Positions 1 through 9,950 of a DNA stretch of 64,000 nt are shown here, piece after piece (the first letter of the stretch is position 1; each line of letters begins with the position of its first letter). A program made the translations under genes and the position numbers. Below the pieces are notes generated by a model. It searched no databases. It had not been told where the DNA came from and saw nothing but the letters and a program-made list of their open reading frames with translations. This DNA comes from Sphingobium sp. DEHP117 (GTDB lineage Bacteria; Pseudomonadota; Alphaproteobacteria; Sphingomonadales; Sphingomonadaceae), in the NCBI RefSeq assembly GCF_030867385.1, contig NZ_JAPFBJ010000001.1, forward strand, positions 806,001-870,000, read 5' to 3'.

Positions 1-1
1 G

Positions 2-619
2 GCCTGCCACAGCCTGAAGTTTGTGTCGTTCCGCGATCTTGCGGCGCTCGGTTACAACGAGGCTGAGGTCAAGGCAATCGCCAAGAACTGGAAGATCAAG
101 ACGCCGGACGTCGATCCGAAGACCGGCGAGGTGGCCGGGCGGGATTCGATGCCGTCTGACAAGTTCCCCAAGCCTTTCGCTAACAATGTTGCTGCGGCAG
201 CGGCGAACAACAATGCGGTTCCGCCGGATCTCTCGCTGATGACCAAGGCTCGGCATGATGGCAGCAACTATGTGTACTCGCTCATCACCGGCTATCAGGC
301 GCAACCAGCCGAGCTTCTGAAGAAATTCCCGGACGTGAAGACGCCGGAGGGGCTGCACTACAATCCCTATTTCGCTAACCTCAACCTCGCCATGGCGCCG
401 CCGCTGACGGCCGAGGGACAGGTGACCTATGGCGAGGGTCAGCCCAAGCCGACCGTCGACCAGATGGCGAAGGACGTGGCCGCTTTCCTTACCTGGACGG
501 CTGAACCGAAGATGGAAAACCGCAAGAGCGCGGGCATTGCGGTGCTGTTCTTCCTGCTGATCGCGACAGCGCTGGCCTATATGTCTTACCGGAACATCTG
601 GGCCGAGGTGAAGCACTGA
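2..619 (+). CDS. petC: Cytochrome c1 of the bc1 complex, 5'-truncated by the window edge
   Basis: Haem-bearing subunit of the respiratory cytochrome bc1 complex (ubiquinol:cytochrome c oxidoreductase), which passes electrons from the Rieske protein to soluble cytochrome c in the periplasm. The frame is open from the window edge, and its first codons read ACHSLKF, so the visible CH is the end of the haem-attachment CxxCH motif; the signal peptide and first cysteines lie upstream. The segment LAMAPPL near residue 130 carries the probable methionine haem ligand. One hydrophobic stretch near the C-terminus (AGIAVLFFLLIATALAYM) followed by basic residues is the membrane anchor. The Rieske protein and cytochrome b genes would be expected just upstream, outside the window. 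A GTG at 23 is internal and not a real start. Confidence 0.95.
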   Translation, partial: ACHSLKFVSFRDLAALGYNEAEVKAIAKNWKIKTPDVDPKTGEVAGRDSMPSDKFPKPFANNVAAAAANNNAVPPDLSLMTKARHDGSNYVYSLITGYQAQPAELLKKFPDVKTPEGLHYNPYFANLNLAMAPPLTAEGQVTYGEGQPKPTVDQMAKDVAAFLTWTAEPKMENRKSAGIAVLFFLLIATALAYMSYRNIWAEVKH

Positions 620-649
620 GCTTCGCGCCACAGAGGCAAACAATTGGAA

Positions 650-680
650 GGGCGGTTCCTCATGGAGCCGCCCTTTTTTT
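650..680 (+). terminator. Rho-independent terminator after petC
   Basis: A 10-bp stem (GGGCGGTTCC at 650-659 with GGAGCCGCCC at 664-673, one G.U-type mismatch) closes a TCAT loop and is followed by seven T residues (674-680). It lies 31 bases after the petC stop and separates petC from the convergent tRNA gene. Confidence 0.9.
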
Positions 681-775
681 AGGAAGTGAGCTGTACTGTG
701 CGTTGCGCAGATACGCATACGCGCGCCCTCAGCGCACATGCAGTGCTATGTCGATTGTTAGAGACGAGAGGGGAA

Positions 776-850
776 TGGTGGGCGTGGCAAGGATTGAACT
801 TGCGACCCCTGCGATGTCAACACAGTGCTCTACCACTGAGCTACACGCCC
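776..850 (-). tRNA. tRNA-Val (anticodon GAC)
   Basis: On the minus strand a full cloverleaf folds: 7-bp acceptor GGGCGTG/CACGCCC, D stem GCTC/GAGC, anticodon stem CTGTG/CGCAG around the 7-nt loop TTGACAT (anticodon GAC, valine), a 5-nt variable loop and T stem GCAAG/CTTGC around TTCAATC. The 3' CCA is encoded (776-778). It reads GUC/GUU valine codons. It stands alone, convergent with petC and downstream of purN on the same strand. Confidence 0.97.
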
Positions 851-902
851 ACACTTCAACCCGATCCGCAGCAGGTCGTGCCTCGCCGCAGCAGGAGACG
901 CG

Positions 903-931
903 CTGTTAGCCGCGTTGCGCGGTCAGCGCAA
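903..931 (-). promoter_or_regulatory. Possible promoter for tRNA-Val
   Basis: On the minus strand TTGCGC (926-931) and TAACAG (903-908) are 17 bp apart, about 50 bases before the tRNA. The -35 resembles stable-RNA promoters of alphaproteobacteria; the -10 is weak. Confidence 0.3.
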
Positions 932-970
932 GAGGGGGAATGTCGAAAATCATACACAGCCCCGTCCTCA

Positions 971-1564
971 TCAGACGCGGCCGACATACTCCGCCAAAAC
1001 GCGGCTATAGAGCTGATGCTCTGCAATCAATACCCGCGCCGCCAGCGTATCGGGTGTGTCGCCGGGAAGGATCGCCACTTCGGTCTGGCCCAGCACCGGG
1101 CCATCGTCCAGCTCCGCCGTCACGATATGGACCGAACAGCCGCCATGCGTGTCTCCAGCATCCAGGGCGCGCTCGTGGGTATGCAGGCCCTTGTACTTGG
1201 GCAGCAGAGAAGGATGGATGTTGAGCATCTTGCCGTGCCAACCGGCCACGAATTCCGGGCTCAGGAGGCGCATATAGCCTGCCAGCGCCACGAATTCGGC
1301 CCCCGCCTTGCGTATTTCCCCGTCGAGGATCGCGTCGAACTCCGCGCGCTTCAGGCCCTTGTGGCTATGGGCGAAGGTTGCGATCCCTTCCGCACGGGCC
1401 AGCTCAAGGCCCTGCGCTTCAGGGTCGTTCGAGGCGACCAGAACTATCTCGAAGGGGCATTCCCGCGCCTTGGCCGCATAGACCAGAGCCGCCATGTTCG
1501 ACCCGCGCCCGGAAATGAGAACTGCGACCCGTGCCCGTCCGCCGCGCGGCGGCTCAGCCGTCAT
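971..1564 (-). CDS. purN: Phosphoribosylglycinamide formyltransferase (GAR transformylase)
   Basis: Transfers a formyl group from 10-formyl-tetrahydrofolate to GAR in de novo purine synthesis (cytosol). The 197-aa product has the N-terminal nucleotide-fold motif [10 protein letters not shown], the catalytic Asn-His region [12 protein letters not shown], and the HGGCSVH and DDGPVLGQ segments of PurN. A longer frame opens upstream, but the family N-terminus fits the ATG at 1564, which overlaps the end of purM by 11 bases; this implies co-transcription and translational coupling of purM-purN. Confidence 0.96.
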   Translation of the reverse strand: MTAEPPRGGRARVAVLISGRGSNMAALVYAAKARECPFEIVLVASNDPEAQGLELARAEGIATFAHSHKGLKRAEFDAILDGEIRKAGAEFVALAGYMRLLSPEFVAGWHGKMLNIHPSLLPKYKGLHTHERALDAGDTHGGCSVHIVTAELDDGPVLGQTEVAILPGDTPDTLAARVLIAEHQLYSRVLAEYVGRV

Positions 1565-2675
1565 GCTGCGCTTCCCACGCGCCACGCGCGGACCATGCCT
1601 CGCGCGATCCGGCGACGGTGCAGCCCTTGGGCCCCCTCTCGATGCAGCCGATGCGTTCCACCCGCTCGCCCGCATCCTCGAGCGCCTTGATTACGCTCGC
1701 CGCCTTATCCTCGGCGACAACCAGCACCATGCCGATGCCGCAGTTGAAGGTGCGGGCCATTTCGGCGGGTTCGATGTTACCCTGGGCCTGCAGGAACGCC
1801 ATCAGGCGCGGCTGCGGCCATGCGTCGGCATCGACGAAAGCGCGGCAGCCTTCGGGCAGTACGCGCGGAATATTCTCCAGCAGGCCGCCGCCGGTTATGT
1901 GCGCCAGCGCGCGAATGCGCCCTGCGCGGATCTCGGGGAGCAGCGATTTCACATAGATGCGGGTCGGCGCCATCAGCGCGTCGATCAGCAAGACATCCTG
2001 ATCGAACATGGCCGGGCGGTCGAGCTTCCAGCCTTTGTCGGCGGCGAGGCGTCGCACCAGCGAATAGCCGTTGGAATGGATGCCGGTCGAGGCAAGGCCA
2101 AGCAACACATCGCCCACCTTCACCCGGTTGCCCGTCAGCGCCTCGCTGCGTTCCACCGCGCCGACGCAGAAGCCCGCGAGGTCATAGTCGCCATCGGCGT
2201 ACATGCCCGGCATCTCCGCCGTTTCGCCGCCGATCAGCGCGCATCCAGCCTGCTTGCAGCCTTCTGCAATGCCCGCGATCACGCGCTCGGCCACGCCATT
2301 TTCCAGACGCCCGGTGGCGAAATAATCGAGGAAGAACAATGGCTCCGCGCCTTGCACGATCAGATCGTTGGCGCACATCGCCACAAGGTCGATGCCGACC
2401 GTGTCATGCCTGCCGCTGTCGATCGCGAGCTTCAATTTGGTGCCGACACCATCATTTGCCGCGACAAGCAGAGGGTCCTTGAATCCCGCCGCCTTCAGAT
2501 CGAAAAAGCCGCCGAAACCGCCGAGATCGGCGTTCGCGCCGGGTCTGCGCGTCGATTTCGCCAGCGGCGCTATGGCGCGCACCAGCGCGTTACCCGCGGC
2601 GATATTCACGCCCGCCTGCGAATAGGTGTAGCTGTGCGGTTGCTCTTGCGCGGCGGAGTCGGTTGGCTTGGTCAT
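1554..2675 (-). CDS. purM: Phosphoribosylformylglycinamidine cyclo-ligase (AIR synthetase)
   Basis: ATP-dependent ring closure of FGAM to aminoimidazole ribotide, the purine step after PurL. The 373-aa product has the usual PurM length and signature blocks: a Gly-rich N-terminal segment (GGFGGFFDL), [10 protein letters not shown], the ATP-site region [31 protein letters not shown] and [11 protein letters not shown]. It is first gene of the purM-purN pair and runs divergently from the DUF2066-like gene, leaving roughly 100 bases for both promoters. Confidence 0.97.
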   Translation of the reverse strand: MTKPTDSAAQEQPHSYTYSQAGVNIAAGNALVRAIAPLAKSTRRPGANADLGGFGGFFDLKAAGFKDPLLVAANDGVGTKLKLAIDSGRHDTVGIDLVAMCANDLIVQGAEPLFFLDYFATGRLENGVAERVIAGIAEGCKQAGCALIGGETAEMPGMYADGDYDLAGFCVGAVERSEALTGNRVKVGDVLLGLASTGIHSNGYSLVRRLAADKGWKLDRPAMFDQDVLLIDALMAPTRIYVKSLLPEIRAGRIRALAHITGGGLLENIPRVLPEGCRAFVDADAWPQPRLMAFLQAQGNIEPAEMARTFNCGIGMVLVVAEDKAASVIKALEDAGERVERIGCIERGPKGCTVAGSREAWSARGAWEAQHDG

Positions 2676-2782
2676 GGGATTCAGCGCCTAGCCCATTTAT
2701 GGATTTTATCAAGGTGCGGCGAAAAGCGCCCGGCCTGCAATTGCCTGTTGGAATTCGCGCAATTTGCCGCCAAAAGAGCGCC

Positions 2783-4033
2783 GTGACGATTGCCGAACGC
2801 CTTTCCCTCCCTTTGCGTTTTTCCGGTCTGCTGCGGCTGCTGGCCTTCCCGTTCGTAATCGCGCTCGGGCTGGCGGCGGCGCATCTTGTGGCGCAGATGG
2901 AAGGCGAACGCGGCGTCCCGCCGATCGCCAGCAGCGGCGATTTCGAAGTGAGCGGCATTCATGTCGATGTCTATGCCGCCAATGCCGATGCCGCGCGCAC
3001 GGCGGGCTGGCGGCTCGCGCAAAGGCTGGCCTGGAAGAAGTTGTGGGCGCAGACCAATGGCGGCGCGCTGGGGCTGTCCGATGGCCAGCTTGACCAGATC
3101 GTTTCCGGCATCGAAGTGGAGTCCGAGCAGATAGGCCCCAACCGCTATATCGCGGACCTGCGCGTATTGTTCGACCGGGCGCGCGCCGGGCAGATCCTGG
3201 GTGTCACCAGCACGGCACTGCGCTCGCCACCGCTGCTGGTGATCCCGATCCTGCGGCAGGGCGGTGTCTCTACGGTTTTCGAGACGATCAACGAGTGGCA
3301 GAAGGCGTGGGCGCGCTATCACACCGGCAACAGCGCGATCGACTATGTGCGCACCAGTGGATCCGGCCCGGATGCGTTGCTTCTCAATGCCGGGCAGATC
3401 GAGCGGCGCGGCCGCAACTGGTGGCGCAACATTCTCGATCAATATGGCGCGGCGGACGTGGTGTTCCCCATCGCGCGGCTGGAGCGGCAATGGCCCGGCG
3501 GCCCGGTGATCGGGCGGTTCGCTGCGCGCTATGGCCCCGACAACCGCCTGCTCGGCGAAGTTACGCTACGCGCCGAGAGCGAGGCTGCTGTTCCCAAGAT
3601 GCTCGATCAGGCGATCGAGAAACTGAATGCCATCTATACGCAGGCCTTGCTTGACGGGCGCCTGCGACCCGACCCGTCGCTGGTGATCGAGGAGCCGCTC
3701 AACGCAACTGAGCTGGATCTCGGCAACATGAGCGACCTGCCGGTGGAGGTCACGGATGTGCCGCCCGTCGCTGGCCTCTCGACCTACGCAATCCAGTTCG
3801 ACACGCCCGATGTCAACTCCGTCACCCAGGGCGAGGCCAGCGTGCGCGCCATTCCCGGCGTGCGCTCTGCCAACACCAGCAGCCTGGCGCTCGGCGGCGT
3901 ATCTGTGATGCAGGTGAGCTATGAGGGCAGCTTCGAGATGCTGCGCGCCGGGCTTCAGGCGCGCGGATACAGCGTCAACGCCAACGGCACGACTTTGCGC
4001 ATCACCCGGCGCGGGGCGGGCGGAACGCCATGA
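2783..4033 (+). CDS. DUF2066-like membrane-anchored protein
   Basis: Function unknown. With the GTG at 2783 the protein is 416 aa: a basic N-terminus, one hydrophobic segment (LLRLLAFPFVIALGLAAAHLV, around residues 17-37, a signal anchor or uncleaved signal), then a domain whose spacing resembles DUF2066 (VSGIHVDVYAANADAARTA ... YIADLRVLFDRARAGQIL). A C-terminal ferredoxin-like segment with two short beta-alpha-beta units may explain why relatives are sometimes called heavy-metal-associated-domain proteins, but no CxxC metal motif is present. The frame is open further upstream to 2663, overlapping purM; ATG 2699 is an alternative start. It overlaps hdaA by ATGA, so it is first gene of hdaA-ppk1-ppx. 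Confidence 0.75.
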   Translation: MTIAERLSLPLRFSGLLRLLAFPFVIALGLAAAHLVAQMEGERGVPPIASSGDFEVSGIHVDVYAANADAARTAGWRLAQRLAWKKLWAQTNGGALGLSDGQLDQIVSGIEVESEQIGPNRYIADLRVLFDRARAGQILGVTSTALRSPPLLVIPILRQGGVSTVFETINEWQKAWARYHTGNSAIDYVRTSGSGPDALLLNAGQIERRGRNWWRNILDQYGAADVVFPIARLERQWPGGPVIGRFAARYGPDNRLLGEVTLRAESEAAVPKMLDQAIEKLNAIYTQALLDGRLRPDPSLVIEEPLNATELDLGNMSDLPVEVTDVPPVAGLSTYAIQFDTPDVNSVTQGEASVRAIPGVRSANTSSLALGGVSVMQVSYEGSFEMLRAGLQARGYSVNANGTTLRITRRGAGGTP

Positions 4034-4665
4034 GCCAGATCGGCCTGCCGTTTGACTGGCAGGAGCAGGGCGGGCAGGGGCAGTTCATCGTAGGCGATGC
4101 CAACCGCCTGGCGCTCGATCATATCGAACGGTGGCGAGACTGGCCCATCCCGATCTCGATACTCTCCGGCCCGCCCCGCTCTGGCAAGTCCGCGCTGGGT
4201 CGCCATTTTGCGGGTCTCTCCGGCGGCGTGGTGATGGATGACGCCAACCGCCAGCCCAACGAAACGCTGTTTCATCAGTGGAACATCGCGCGTGATACCG
4301 GCGTGCCGTTGCTTCTCATCGCGCGCGAAGCGCCGGAGCTGTGGACGGTGGCGCTGCCTGATCTGCGCTCGCGCCTTGCCGCCGCGCCGCATGTGCGCAT
4401 CGCCGAGCCGGACGACGCGCTGATGCTGTCGCTGATCGAGACGGGATTGGCGGCTGCGGGTTCCGCCTATGCGCCGGACGTGCCGGAGTGGCTGGCCCGC
4501 CGGATAGAGCGCAGCTACGCCGCGCTGGCGAGCACGCTCGATGTCCTCAACCGCGCCTCGCTCGCTTCCGCCCGCAAGATTTCCGTCGCCAGCGCAAAAG
4601 AGGCGCTGCAAAATAGTCATCTTTTTCCTATAGAGAGGGATGAAACGGGACAGGGACACAGCTGA
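4030..4665 (+). CDS. hdaA: HdaA/DnaA-like regulatory ATPase (regulatory inactivation of DnaA)
   Basis: A 211-aa AAA+ protein related to the ATPase domain of DnaA but without its DNA-binding domain IV. In Caulobacter, HdaA works with the beta sliding clamp to stimulate ATP hydrolysis by DnaA and prevent re-initiation. Visible motifs: an N-terminal clamp-binding-type motif QIGLPF (residues 3-8), Walker [12 protein letters not shown] (about 48-58), a degenerate Walker B (GVVMDDAN) and a C-terminal lid region. ATGA overlap with the gene before, and two bases between its stop and ppk1, indicate tight co-expression. Confidence 0.88.
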   Translation: MSQIGLPFDWQEQGGQGQFIVGDANRLALDHIERWRDWPIPISILSGPPRSGKSALGRHFAGLSGGVVMDDANRQPNETLFHQWNIARDTGVPLLLIAREAPELWTVALPDLRSRLAAAPHVRIAEPDDALMLSLIETGLAAAGSAYAPDVPEWLARRIERSYAALASTLDVLNRASLASARKISVASAKEALQNSHLFPIERDETGQGHS

Positions 4666-4667
4666 GC

Positions 4668-6806
4668 ATGTCTGAGGCCGATCCGGTCATCGCCCTCTCG
4701 GGCAGTGGGGACCGCTATTTCAACCGGGAGCTATCGTGGCTGGCCTTCAACCGCCGCGTGCTGGAGGAAGCGACCAACCCGGCCCATCCGCTGTTGGAGC
4801 GGCTGCGCTTCCTTTCCATCAGCGGCACCAATCTCGACGAATTCTTCATGGTCCGCGTGGCGGGCCTCAAGGGGCAACAGCTCGACAATGTCGACCTGCG
4901 CTCGGCCGATGGCCTGACGCCCGCCCAGCAACTGGCGGCAATCGGGGTTGAGGCGGATCAGCTGATGCGCGAGCAACAGCGCGTGTGGCATGTGCTGCGC
5001 GGCGATTTGGCCGCGAGCGGTGTCGAGGTGATCGATACCCAGACGCTCAGCCCCGATGTGGAAGCATGGCTGGAGGAGCATTTCCTTACGCAGATATTCC
5101 CCATCCTCACGCCGCAGGCGCTGGACCCGGCGCACCCGTTCCCATTCATCCCCAACCTGGGTCTTTCCTTGTTGTTTGACCTCATCCGTAAGTCCGACGG
5201 CGAGAATGTGCGTGAGCTGGTGATGATCCCGTCTTCGCTGCCGCGATTCTTTCGCATACCTGGCCATCCGGCGCGCTACATGGCGCTGGAAAGTGCGGTA
5301 AGGCGGTTCAGCCATCGATTGTTCCCCGGCTACGAAGTCCGCGAAAGCGGCATTTTCCGCGTGATCCGAGACAGCGACATCGAAATCGAGGAAGAAGCGG
5401 AAGATCTCGTTCGCTATTTCAAGAGTGCGATCAAGCGGCGGCGGCGCGGGCGCGTCATCCGGCTGGAGATCGAGGCTGCGATCCCCGACTCGGTCGAAGA
5501 CATGCTCCAGAACCTGATGCAGGGGCAGGACGCGCTGATAGCCGATATTGACGGCTTCATCGGCATCGGCGACCTCTCCGCCGTGGTCGAGGAAGACCGG
5601 CCGGACCTCAAGTTCGAACCATTTGCCCCGCGCTTCCCGGAGCGCATTCGCGAATATGGCGGGGATTGTTTCGCCGCGATCCGTGCGAAGGACATCGTCG
5701 TCCACCACCCCTATGAGAGCTTCGACGTCGTCGTCGCGTTCCTCAAGCAGGCGGCGGCGGACCCGGATGTGGTGGCGATCAAGCAGACGCTCTATCGCGC
5801 GGGCAAGCAGTCCGCCGTCATTCGTGCGCTGATCGACGCGGCCGAGGCAGGCAAGTCCGTCACCGCCGTGGTTGAGCTGAAGGCCCGGTTCGATGAGGAG
5901 CAGAACCTGCTATGGGCCAGCGCGCTGGAGCGGGCGGGTGTTCAGGTCGTCTATGGCTTCATCGACTGGAAGACCCACGCCAAAATCTCGATGGTGGTGC
6001 GGCGCGAGGGCGATACGTTCCGCACCTACTGCCACTTTGGCACCGGCAATTATCACCCCATCACGGCGCGCATCTATACGGACCTCAGCTTCTTCACCGC
6101 CGATCCGCGCATCGGGCGTGACGCCGCCTCGGTGTTCAACTACATCACCGGCTATGTGGAGCCGAGCACGCTGGAACTGCTCACCATGTCGCCGCGTGAT
6201 CTGCGTCCGCGCCTCACGCAATTGATCGACGACGAGATCGCTCACGCCCGCGCCGGTCGCCCTGCGAGCATCTGGGCCAAGATGAACAGCCTCGTCGATC
6301 CCGCCATCATCGAAAAGCTTTATCAGGCGAGCAATGCGGGCGTGCAGATCGATCTGGTCGTGCGCGGCATATGCTGTCTGCGGCCAGGTGTGGCGGGAAT
6401 GTCGGAGAAGATCCGCGTCAAGTCCGTCATAGGCCGGTTCCTGGAGCACAGCCGCATCGCGGTGTTCGGCAATGGCAATAAGCTGCCGCACAACGGCGCC
6501 AAGGTTTTCATCAGCTCGGCGGACTGGATGCCGCGCAATTTCGACCGGCGCGTGGAATATATGCTCCCCATCCTCAATCCCACCGTGCACGATCAGGTGC
6601 TTGATCAGGTGATGGTCGCGAACCTGATCGATACCGAGCAGAGCTGGGAGCTGGGGCGGGACGGGCGCTATGTGCGGCTCGACCCCGGCGAAAAGCCGTT
6701 CAACCTGCATCGCTATTTCATGACCAACCCCTCGCTTTCCGGGCGCGGCGCAGCGCAAGAGCAAGGCGACGCCGCACCCAAGCTCAGCCTGCGTTATCGC
6801 GTATAA
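4668..6806 (+). CDS. ppk1: Polyphosphate kinase 1
   Basis: Reversibly polymerises the ATP gamma-phosphate into inorganic polyphosphate. At 712 aa it has the family length and the four-domain plan: the N-terminal signature [19 protein letters not shown], a middle head domain, and two phospholipase-D-like C-terminal domains. The autophosphorylated histidine motif THAKISMV and the second essential histidine in [11 protein letters not shown] are intact, as is the C-terminal [12 protein letters not shown] block. It lies two bases after hdaA and three before ppx; the coupling of synthesis and breakdown genes is common in proteobacteria. Confidence 0.98.
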   Translation: MSEADPVIALSGSGDRYFNRELSWLAFNRRVLEEATNPAHPLLERLRFLSISGTNLDEFFMVRVAGLKGQQLDNVDLRSADGLTPAQQLAAIGVEADQLMREQQRVWHVLRGDLAASGVEVIDTQTLSPDVEAWLEEHFLTQIFPILTPQALDPAHPFPFIPNLGLSLLFDLIRKSDGENVRELVMIPSSLPRFFRIPGHPARYMALESAVRRFSHRLFPGYEVRESGIFRVIRDSDIEIEEEAEDLVRYFKSAIKRRRRGRVIRLEIEAAIPDSVEDMLQNLMQGQDALIADIDGFIGIGDLSAVVEEDRPDLKFEPFAPRFPERIREYGGDCFAAIRAKDIVVHHPYESFDVVVAFLKQAAADPDVVAIKQTLYRAGKQSAVIRALIDAAEAGKSVTAVVELKARFDEEQNLLWASALERAGVQVVYGFIDWKTHAKISMVVRREGDTFRTYCHFGTGNYHPITARIYTDLSFFTADPRIGRDAASVFNYITGYVEPSTLELLTMSPRDLRPRLTQLIDDEIAHARAGRPASIWAKMNSLVDPAIIEKLYQASNAGVQIDLVVRGICCLRPGVAGMSEKIRVKSVIGRFLEHSRIAVFGNGNKLPHNGAKVFISSADWMPRNFDRRVEYMLPILNPTVHDQVLDQVMVANLIDTEQSWELGRDGRYVRLDPGEKPFNLHRYFMTNPSLSGRGAAQEQGDAAPKLSLRYRV

Positions 6807-6809
6807 CTC

Positions 6810-8327
6810 ATGACCCTGCTTGAAAAATTCACATCGACGCCATCCGCGGTGGCTGGCGCTACCGCCCCCGGCCGTCGGGCAATCATCGACATTGGTTCCA
6901 ACAGTGTGCGCCTCGTCATCTATGACGGGCCGGCCCGTGCCCCCTTCCTGCTGTTCAACGAAAAGGTTTCGGCTGGGCTGGGCGCGGCGCTCTCGACAAC
7001 CGGACGCATCGACGACACGGCGATGGAGCGCGGACTGGAGGCTCTCCAACGCTTCGGCTTGCTCGCGCGCGAGATGGATGTTGCGGACATGCGCTGCATC
7101 GCCACCGCCGCAGTGCGCGAGGCGACGAACGGGATCGAATTTGTAGATCAGGCGCGGCGACGCACCGGCCTCGAAATCGAGATATTGTCCGGCGCGGAGG
7201 AAGGGCGCGCGGCAGGTTTGGGCGTCATATCAGCGGTACCGGACGCGGACGGCATCGTCGCCGATCTTGGCGGAGGAAGCCTGGAACTGGCGCGGGTAAA
7301 GGCAGGAGCGGTGCATCAGGTCGTCTCGCTGCCGCTGGGTGTGCTGCGCCTCTCTGCCATTCGTGCCAGCGGCAAGATGGCGCTCGCGAAATTCGTGGCG
7401 AAGGCGCTCAAGGAGGCGGGCTGGGCGGCGGTGGAGCGGGGGCTGCCGCTCTATCTTGTGGGCGGCTCGTGGCGCGCGCTCGCGCATCTCGATATGCAGC
7501 TGGTGCAGTTCCCGCTGCCGGTGATCCATCATTATTCGATGCTGCCCGAACGCGCCGCGACGCTCGCGCGCGTCACCGCGTCGATTGGTAAGGCCCGGGT
7601 GAAGAAGATACCAGCGATCTCAGGTTCGCGTATCTCGGCACTTGCTCCTGCTGCGGCACTGCTTCGGGTACTGGTGCGGCAATTGGGCAGCAGTGGAATG
7701 ATCGTCTCCGCCCATGGTCTGCGCGAAGGGTTGTTATTCGAGGGGCTGGGGCCAGAAGAACGCGCGCTCGATCCACTGCTGGTGGCTGCCGAGGCGGAGG
7801 GTGAGGCGCAGGGGCGCTTTCCCGGCCATGGCGCATTGATCGATCAGTGGATCGCGCCGTTGTTTGAGCATGACCCCCCACAATTCGAGCGGATTCGCCG
7901 GGCGGCGTGCTTGCTGGGCGACGTTGGTTGGCGCGCGAACCCGGATTTTCGGGCGGAGCGAGGCCTGGAGATCGCGCTGCACGGCAACTGGGTTGGCATA
8001 GATGGCTGGGGCCGTGCGATGCTGGCACAGGCGCTCTACAGCAATTTCGGCGGAGGCGGCGGGTTGGCGCCGGGGCTGGAGCAGTTGGCTCCCACCGAAG
8101 ACCTGGCCCGGGCCTGCCAGTGGGGGCTTGCGATTCGGCTGGCGCAGCGTCTGTCCGGTGGGGTTGCGGGGCCGCTCGGCAAGGCGGAGCTGCTGCGTGA
8201 CGAAACCGCCATCACGCTGGTGTTGCCACGCAGCCACGCGCGCTTGACCGGCGAAACGGTAAACCGCCGCCTCAAGAATCTGGGGCAGGCGATGGGGCTG
8301 GACTGGCGCGTGGCGGCAAAAGACTAA
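6810..8327 (+). CDS. ppx: Exopolyphosphatase / Ppx-GppA phosphatase
   Basis: Removes terminal phosphates from polyphosphate, and family members can also hydrolyse pppGpp. The 505-aa protein starts with the ASKHA-fold phosphate-binding motif AIIDIGSNSVRLVIYDG (about residues 24-40), then ILSGAEEGRAAGLG and the second nucleotide-fold motif IVADLGGGSLELARV (about 150). The C-terminal half is the HD-like helical domain of long Ppx proteins. It ends the hdaA-ppk1-ppx operon; its stop is four bases from the stop of the convergent lipoprotein gene. Confidence 0.95.
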   Translation: MTLLEKFTSTPSAVAGATAPGRRAIIDIGSNSVRLVIYDGPARAPFLLFNEKVSAGLGAALSTTGRIDDTAMERGLEALQRFGLLAREMDVADMRCIATAAVREATNGIEFVDQARRRTGLEIEILSGAEEGRAAGLGVISAVPDADGIVADLGGGSLELARVKAGAVHQVVSLPLGVLRLSAIRASGKMALAKFVAKALKEAGWAAVERGLPLYLVGGSWRALAHLDMQLVQFPLPVIHHYSMLPERAATLARVTASIGKARVKKIPAISGSRISALAPAAALLRVLVRQLGSSGMIVSAHGLREGLLFEGLGPEERALDPLLVAAEAEGEAQGRFPGHGALIDQWIAPLFEHDPPQFERIRRAACLLGDVGWRANPDFRAERGLEIALHGNWVGIDGWGRAMLAQALYSNFGGGGGLAPGLEQLAPTEDLARACQWGLAIRLAQRLSGGVAGPLGKAELLRDETAITLVLPRSHARLTGETVNRRLKNLGQAMGLDWRVAAKD

Positions 8328-8331
8328 GGCG

Positions 8332-8664
8332 TCAGCCGCAGGCGGTGGTGGTGATCACCAAATTGTCGTCATAGCTCACGGTCAGCCGGTCTTCGCGGAA
8401 GTCCATCGTCACGGCGGTGCGTGGCGGCACCCAGCGCAAGGAACGCGCGCCGGTTGCGGTGAGGAGGCGCGCGCCGGTTTCGGCTGTCGCCTTTTCGCCT
8501 ACGAAAAGCCAGGTCTCCTCGCCACCACTGACTTGCTTGAGGCCCGCCGGGTTGCACACGCCGGCCGTTGGCTGCTGCGCGGCGGCGGAGGAGGGCACAT
8601 CAAGCGGCGCGCAGCCGCTTACCGCGATCAGTGCGCCAAAACCAGCCAGACATGCGATTTTCAC
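8332..8664 (-). CDS. Small lipoprotein of the I78 peptidase-inhibitor family
   Basis: The 110-aa product has a lipoprotein signal (lipobox AVSGC, Cys18), so it is probably anchored in the envelope. The mature part matches the I78 inhibitor layout: CNPAGLKQVSGG, GARLLTATGARSLRW, a proline-threonine segment (PPRTAVTMDFREDRL) and the closing VSYDDNLVITTTACG with a second cysteine that probably pairs with the first. Family members inhibit serine peptidases. The start is GTG at 8664, overlapping the rnd stop (GTGA), so it is translated behind rnd. Confidence 0.85.
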   Translation of the reverse strand: MKIACLAGFGALIAVSGCAPLDVPSSAAAQQPTAGVCNPAGLKQVSGGEETWLFVGEKATAETGARLLTATGARSLRWVPPRTAVTMDFREDRLTVSYDDNLVITTTACG

Positions 8665-9836
8665 GAAACCATATCCGTGCGCGTCATAAGCAGCTTGCCT
8701 TCCACAACCGTAAAGGCCAGCCGTCCCTCGACCAGATCGAGCGCATCCCGCCCGAACTGCTCGAACCGCCAGCCCTCCAGGATCGAAAGCCCGTCGCGCA
8801 CGCCCGCTGCAAGCATTTCGACGTCATCCGTGCGGGCGATGAGACGGGCAGCCACATCGATCTCCTTGGCGCGAATCTTGAGCAGCAGCTTGAGCAGATC
8901 CGCCACCAGCGCGCCGTCCTTGCCAAGGCCGGGCCGCTTGGGGTCGCGCTCGGGCATCTCCTCGCGCGGCAAGGGTTTGGCGTTGCTGATCGCCTGCATC
9001 AGCCGCCCGCCGATATCGTTGCTCTTCCATGAGGCGGAAAGACCGCGCACCTTGCCCAGATCGTCCTGATTGCGCGGCGGATGCGAGGCCATGTCGGCCA
9101 GCGTCTCATCCTTCACGATGCGGCCACGCGGAATATTCTTGTCCCGCGCTTCCTTCTCGCGCCATGCGGCGAGCGCCTTCAAGCGCCCCAGCACTTCGGG
9201 CTTGCGGCTGGATACGCGCACGCGCTTCCAGGCGTCTTCGGGCCGATTTTCATAATTGGATGCCTCGGCGATGCGTTCCATCTCGTCGTCGAGCCAATCA
9301 CCACGCCCGGTCGCGCGCAGCTTTTCCAGCATCATCGGAAAGAGCTGGATCAGGTAGGTTACGTCGCCGATGGCATAGTCGATCTGGCGCTTGTCGAGCG
9401 GCCTGCGCGCCCAGTCCGTAAAGCGCGCGCCCTTGTCGAGCGTGACGCCCATCCAGGCGTCGACCAGATTGCCATAGCCAATCTGCTCGCCCAGTCCCAG
9501 CGCCATCGCCGCGATCTGGGTGTCGAACAGGGGGTGCGGCGTCTTGCCGGTCAGGTTGTAGATGATCTCCAGATCCTGCCCGCCCGCGTGAAAGACCTTC
9601 AACACATCCTCATTATTCACCATCAGGTCGAGCAGGGGGGTCAGGTCCAACCCCGGCGCCTTGGGGTCGATCGCGGCGGCTTCATGCTCGTCGGCAATCT
9701 GGACCAGGCACAGCTCCGGCCAATAGGTGTTTTCGCGCATGAACTCTGTATCCACCGCGACCCACGAGGAGCGGGAGAGGCGTTCGCAGAGGGCTGAGAG
9801 GTCTTTGCTGTCGGTAATCAGCGGATGGATTTGCAT
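8661..9836 (-). CDS. rnd: Ribonuclease D
   Basis: 3'-to-5' exoribonuclease for tRNA and other stable-RNA maturation. The 391-aa product has the DEDD exonuclease fold: Exo I WVAVDTEFMRENTYWP with the D-x-E pair, Exo II around VLKVFHAGGQDLEII, and Exo III around QIDYAIGDVTYLIQLFPMM, followed by HRDC-type helices. The frame is open to 9926, but the family N-terminus (MQIHPLITDSKDL) starts at the ATG at 9836. It is divergent from aspS, the usual arrangement in sphingomonads, and shares a GTGA junction with the I78 gene. Confidence 0.95.
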   Translation of the reverse strand: MQIHPLITDSKDLSALCERLSRSSWVAVDTEFMRENTYWPELCLVQIADEHEAAAIDPKAPGLDLTPLLDLMVNNEDVLKVFHAGGQDLEIIYNLTGKTPHPLFDTQIAAMALGLGEQIGYGNLVDAWMGVTLDKGARFTDWARRPLDKRQIDYAIGDVTYLIQLFPMMLEKLRATGRGDWLDDEMERIAEASNYENRPEDAWKRVRVSSRKPEVLGRLKALAAWREKEARDKNIPRGRIVKDETLADMASHPPRNQDDLGKVRGLSASWKSNDIGGRLMQAISNAKPLPREEMPERDPKRPGLGKDGALVADLLKLLLKIRAKEIDVAARLIARTDDVEMLAAGVRDGLSILEGWRFEQFGRDALDLVEGRLAFTVVEGKLLMTRTDMVS

Positions 9837-9950
9837 ATGGTCTTCGTTCACATTATGGGCGGGCGCGCAGGTGCACTGCGGTCCTCTTACGAGTGTTTCA
9901 GCGCGCCATAGCCGGGTTACATCCATTTGTCATATTCAGAAACGAGCCTC

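Noticed and set aside
686..1690. 334-codon plus-strand frame across the tRNA and purN
   Set aside because: It runs antisense through tRNA-Val and purN, has no recognisable domain and looks like a product of high GC content.
1494..2786. 430-codon plus-strand frame opposite purM
   Set aside because: Antisense to purM; no known motif in the translation.
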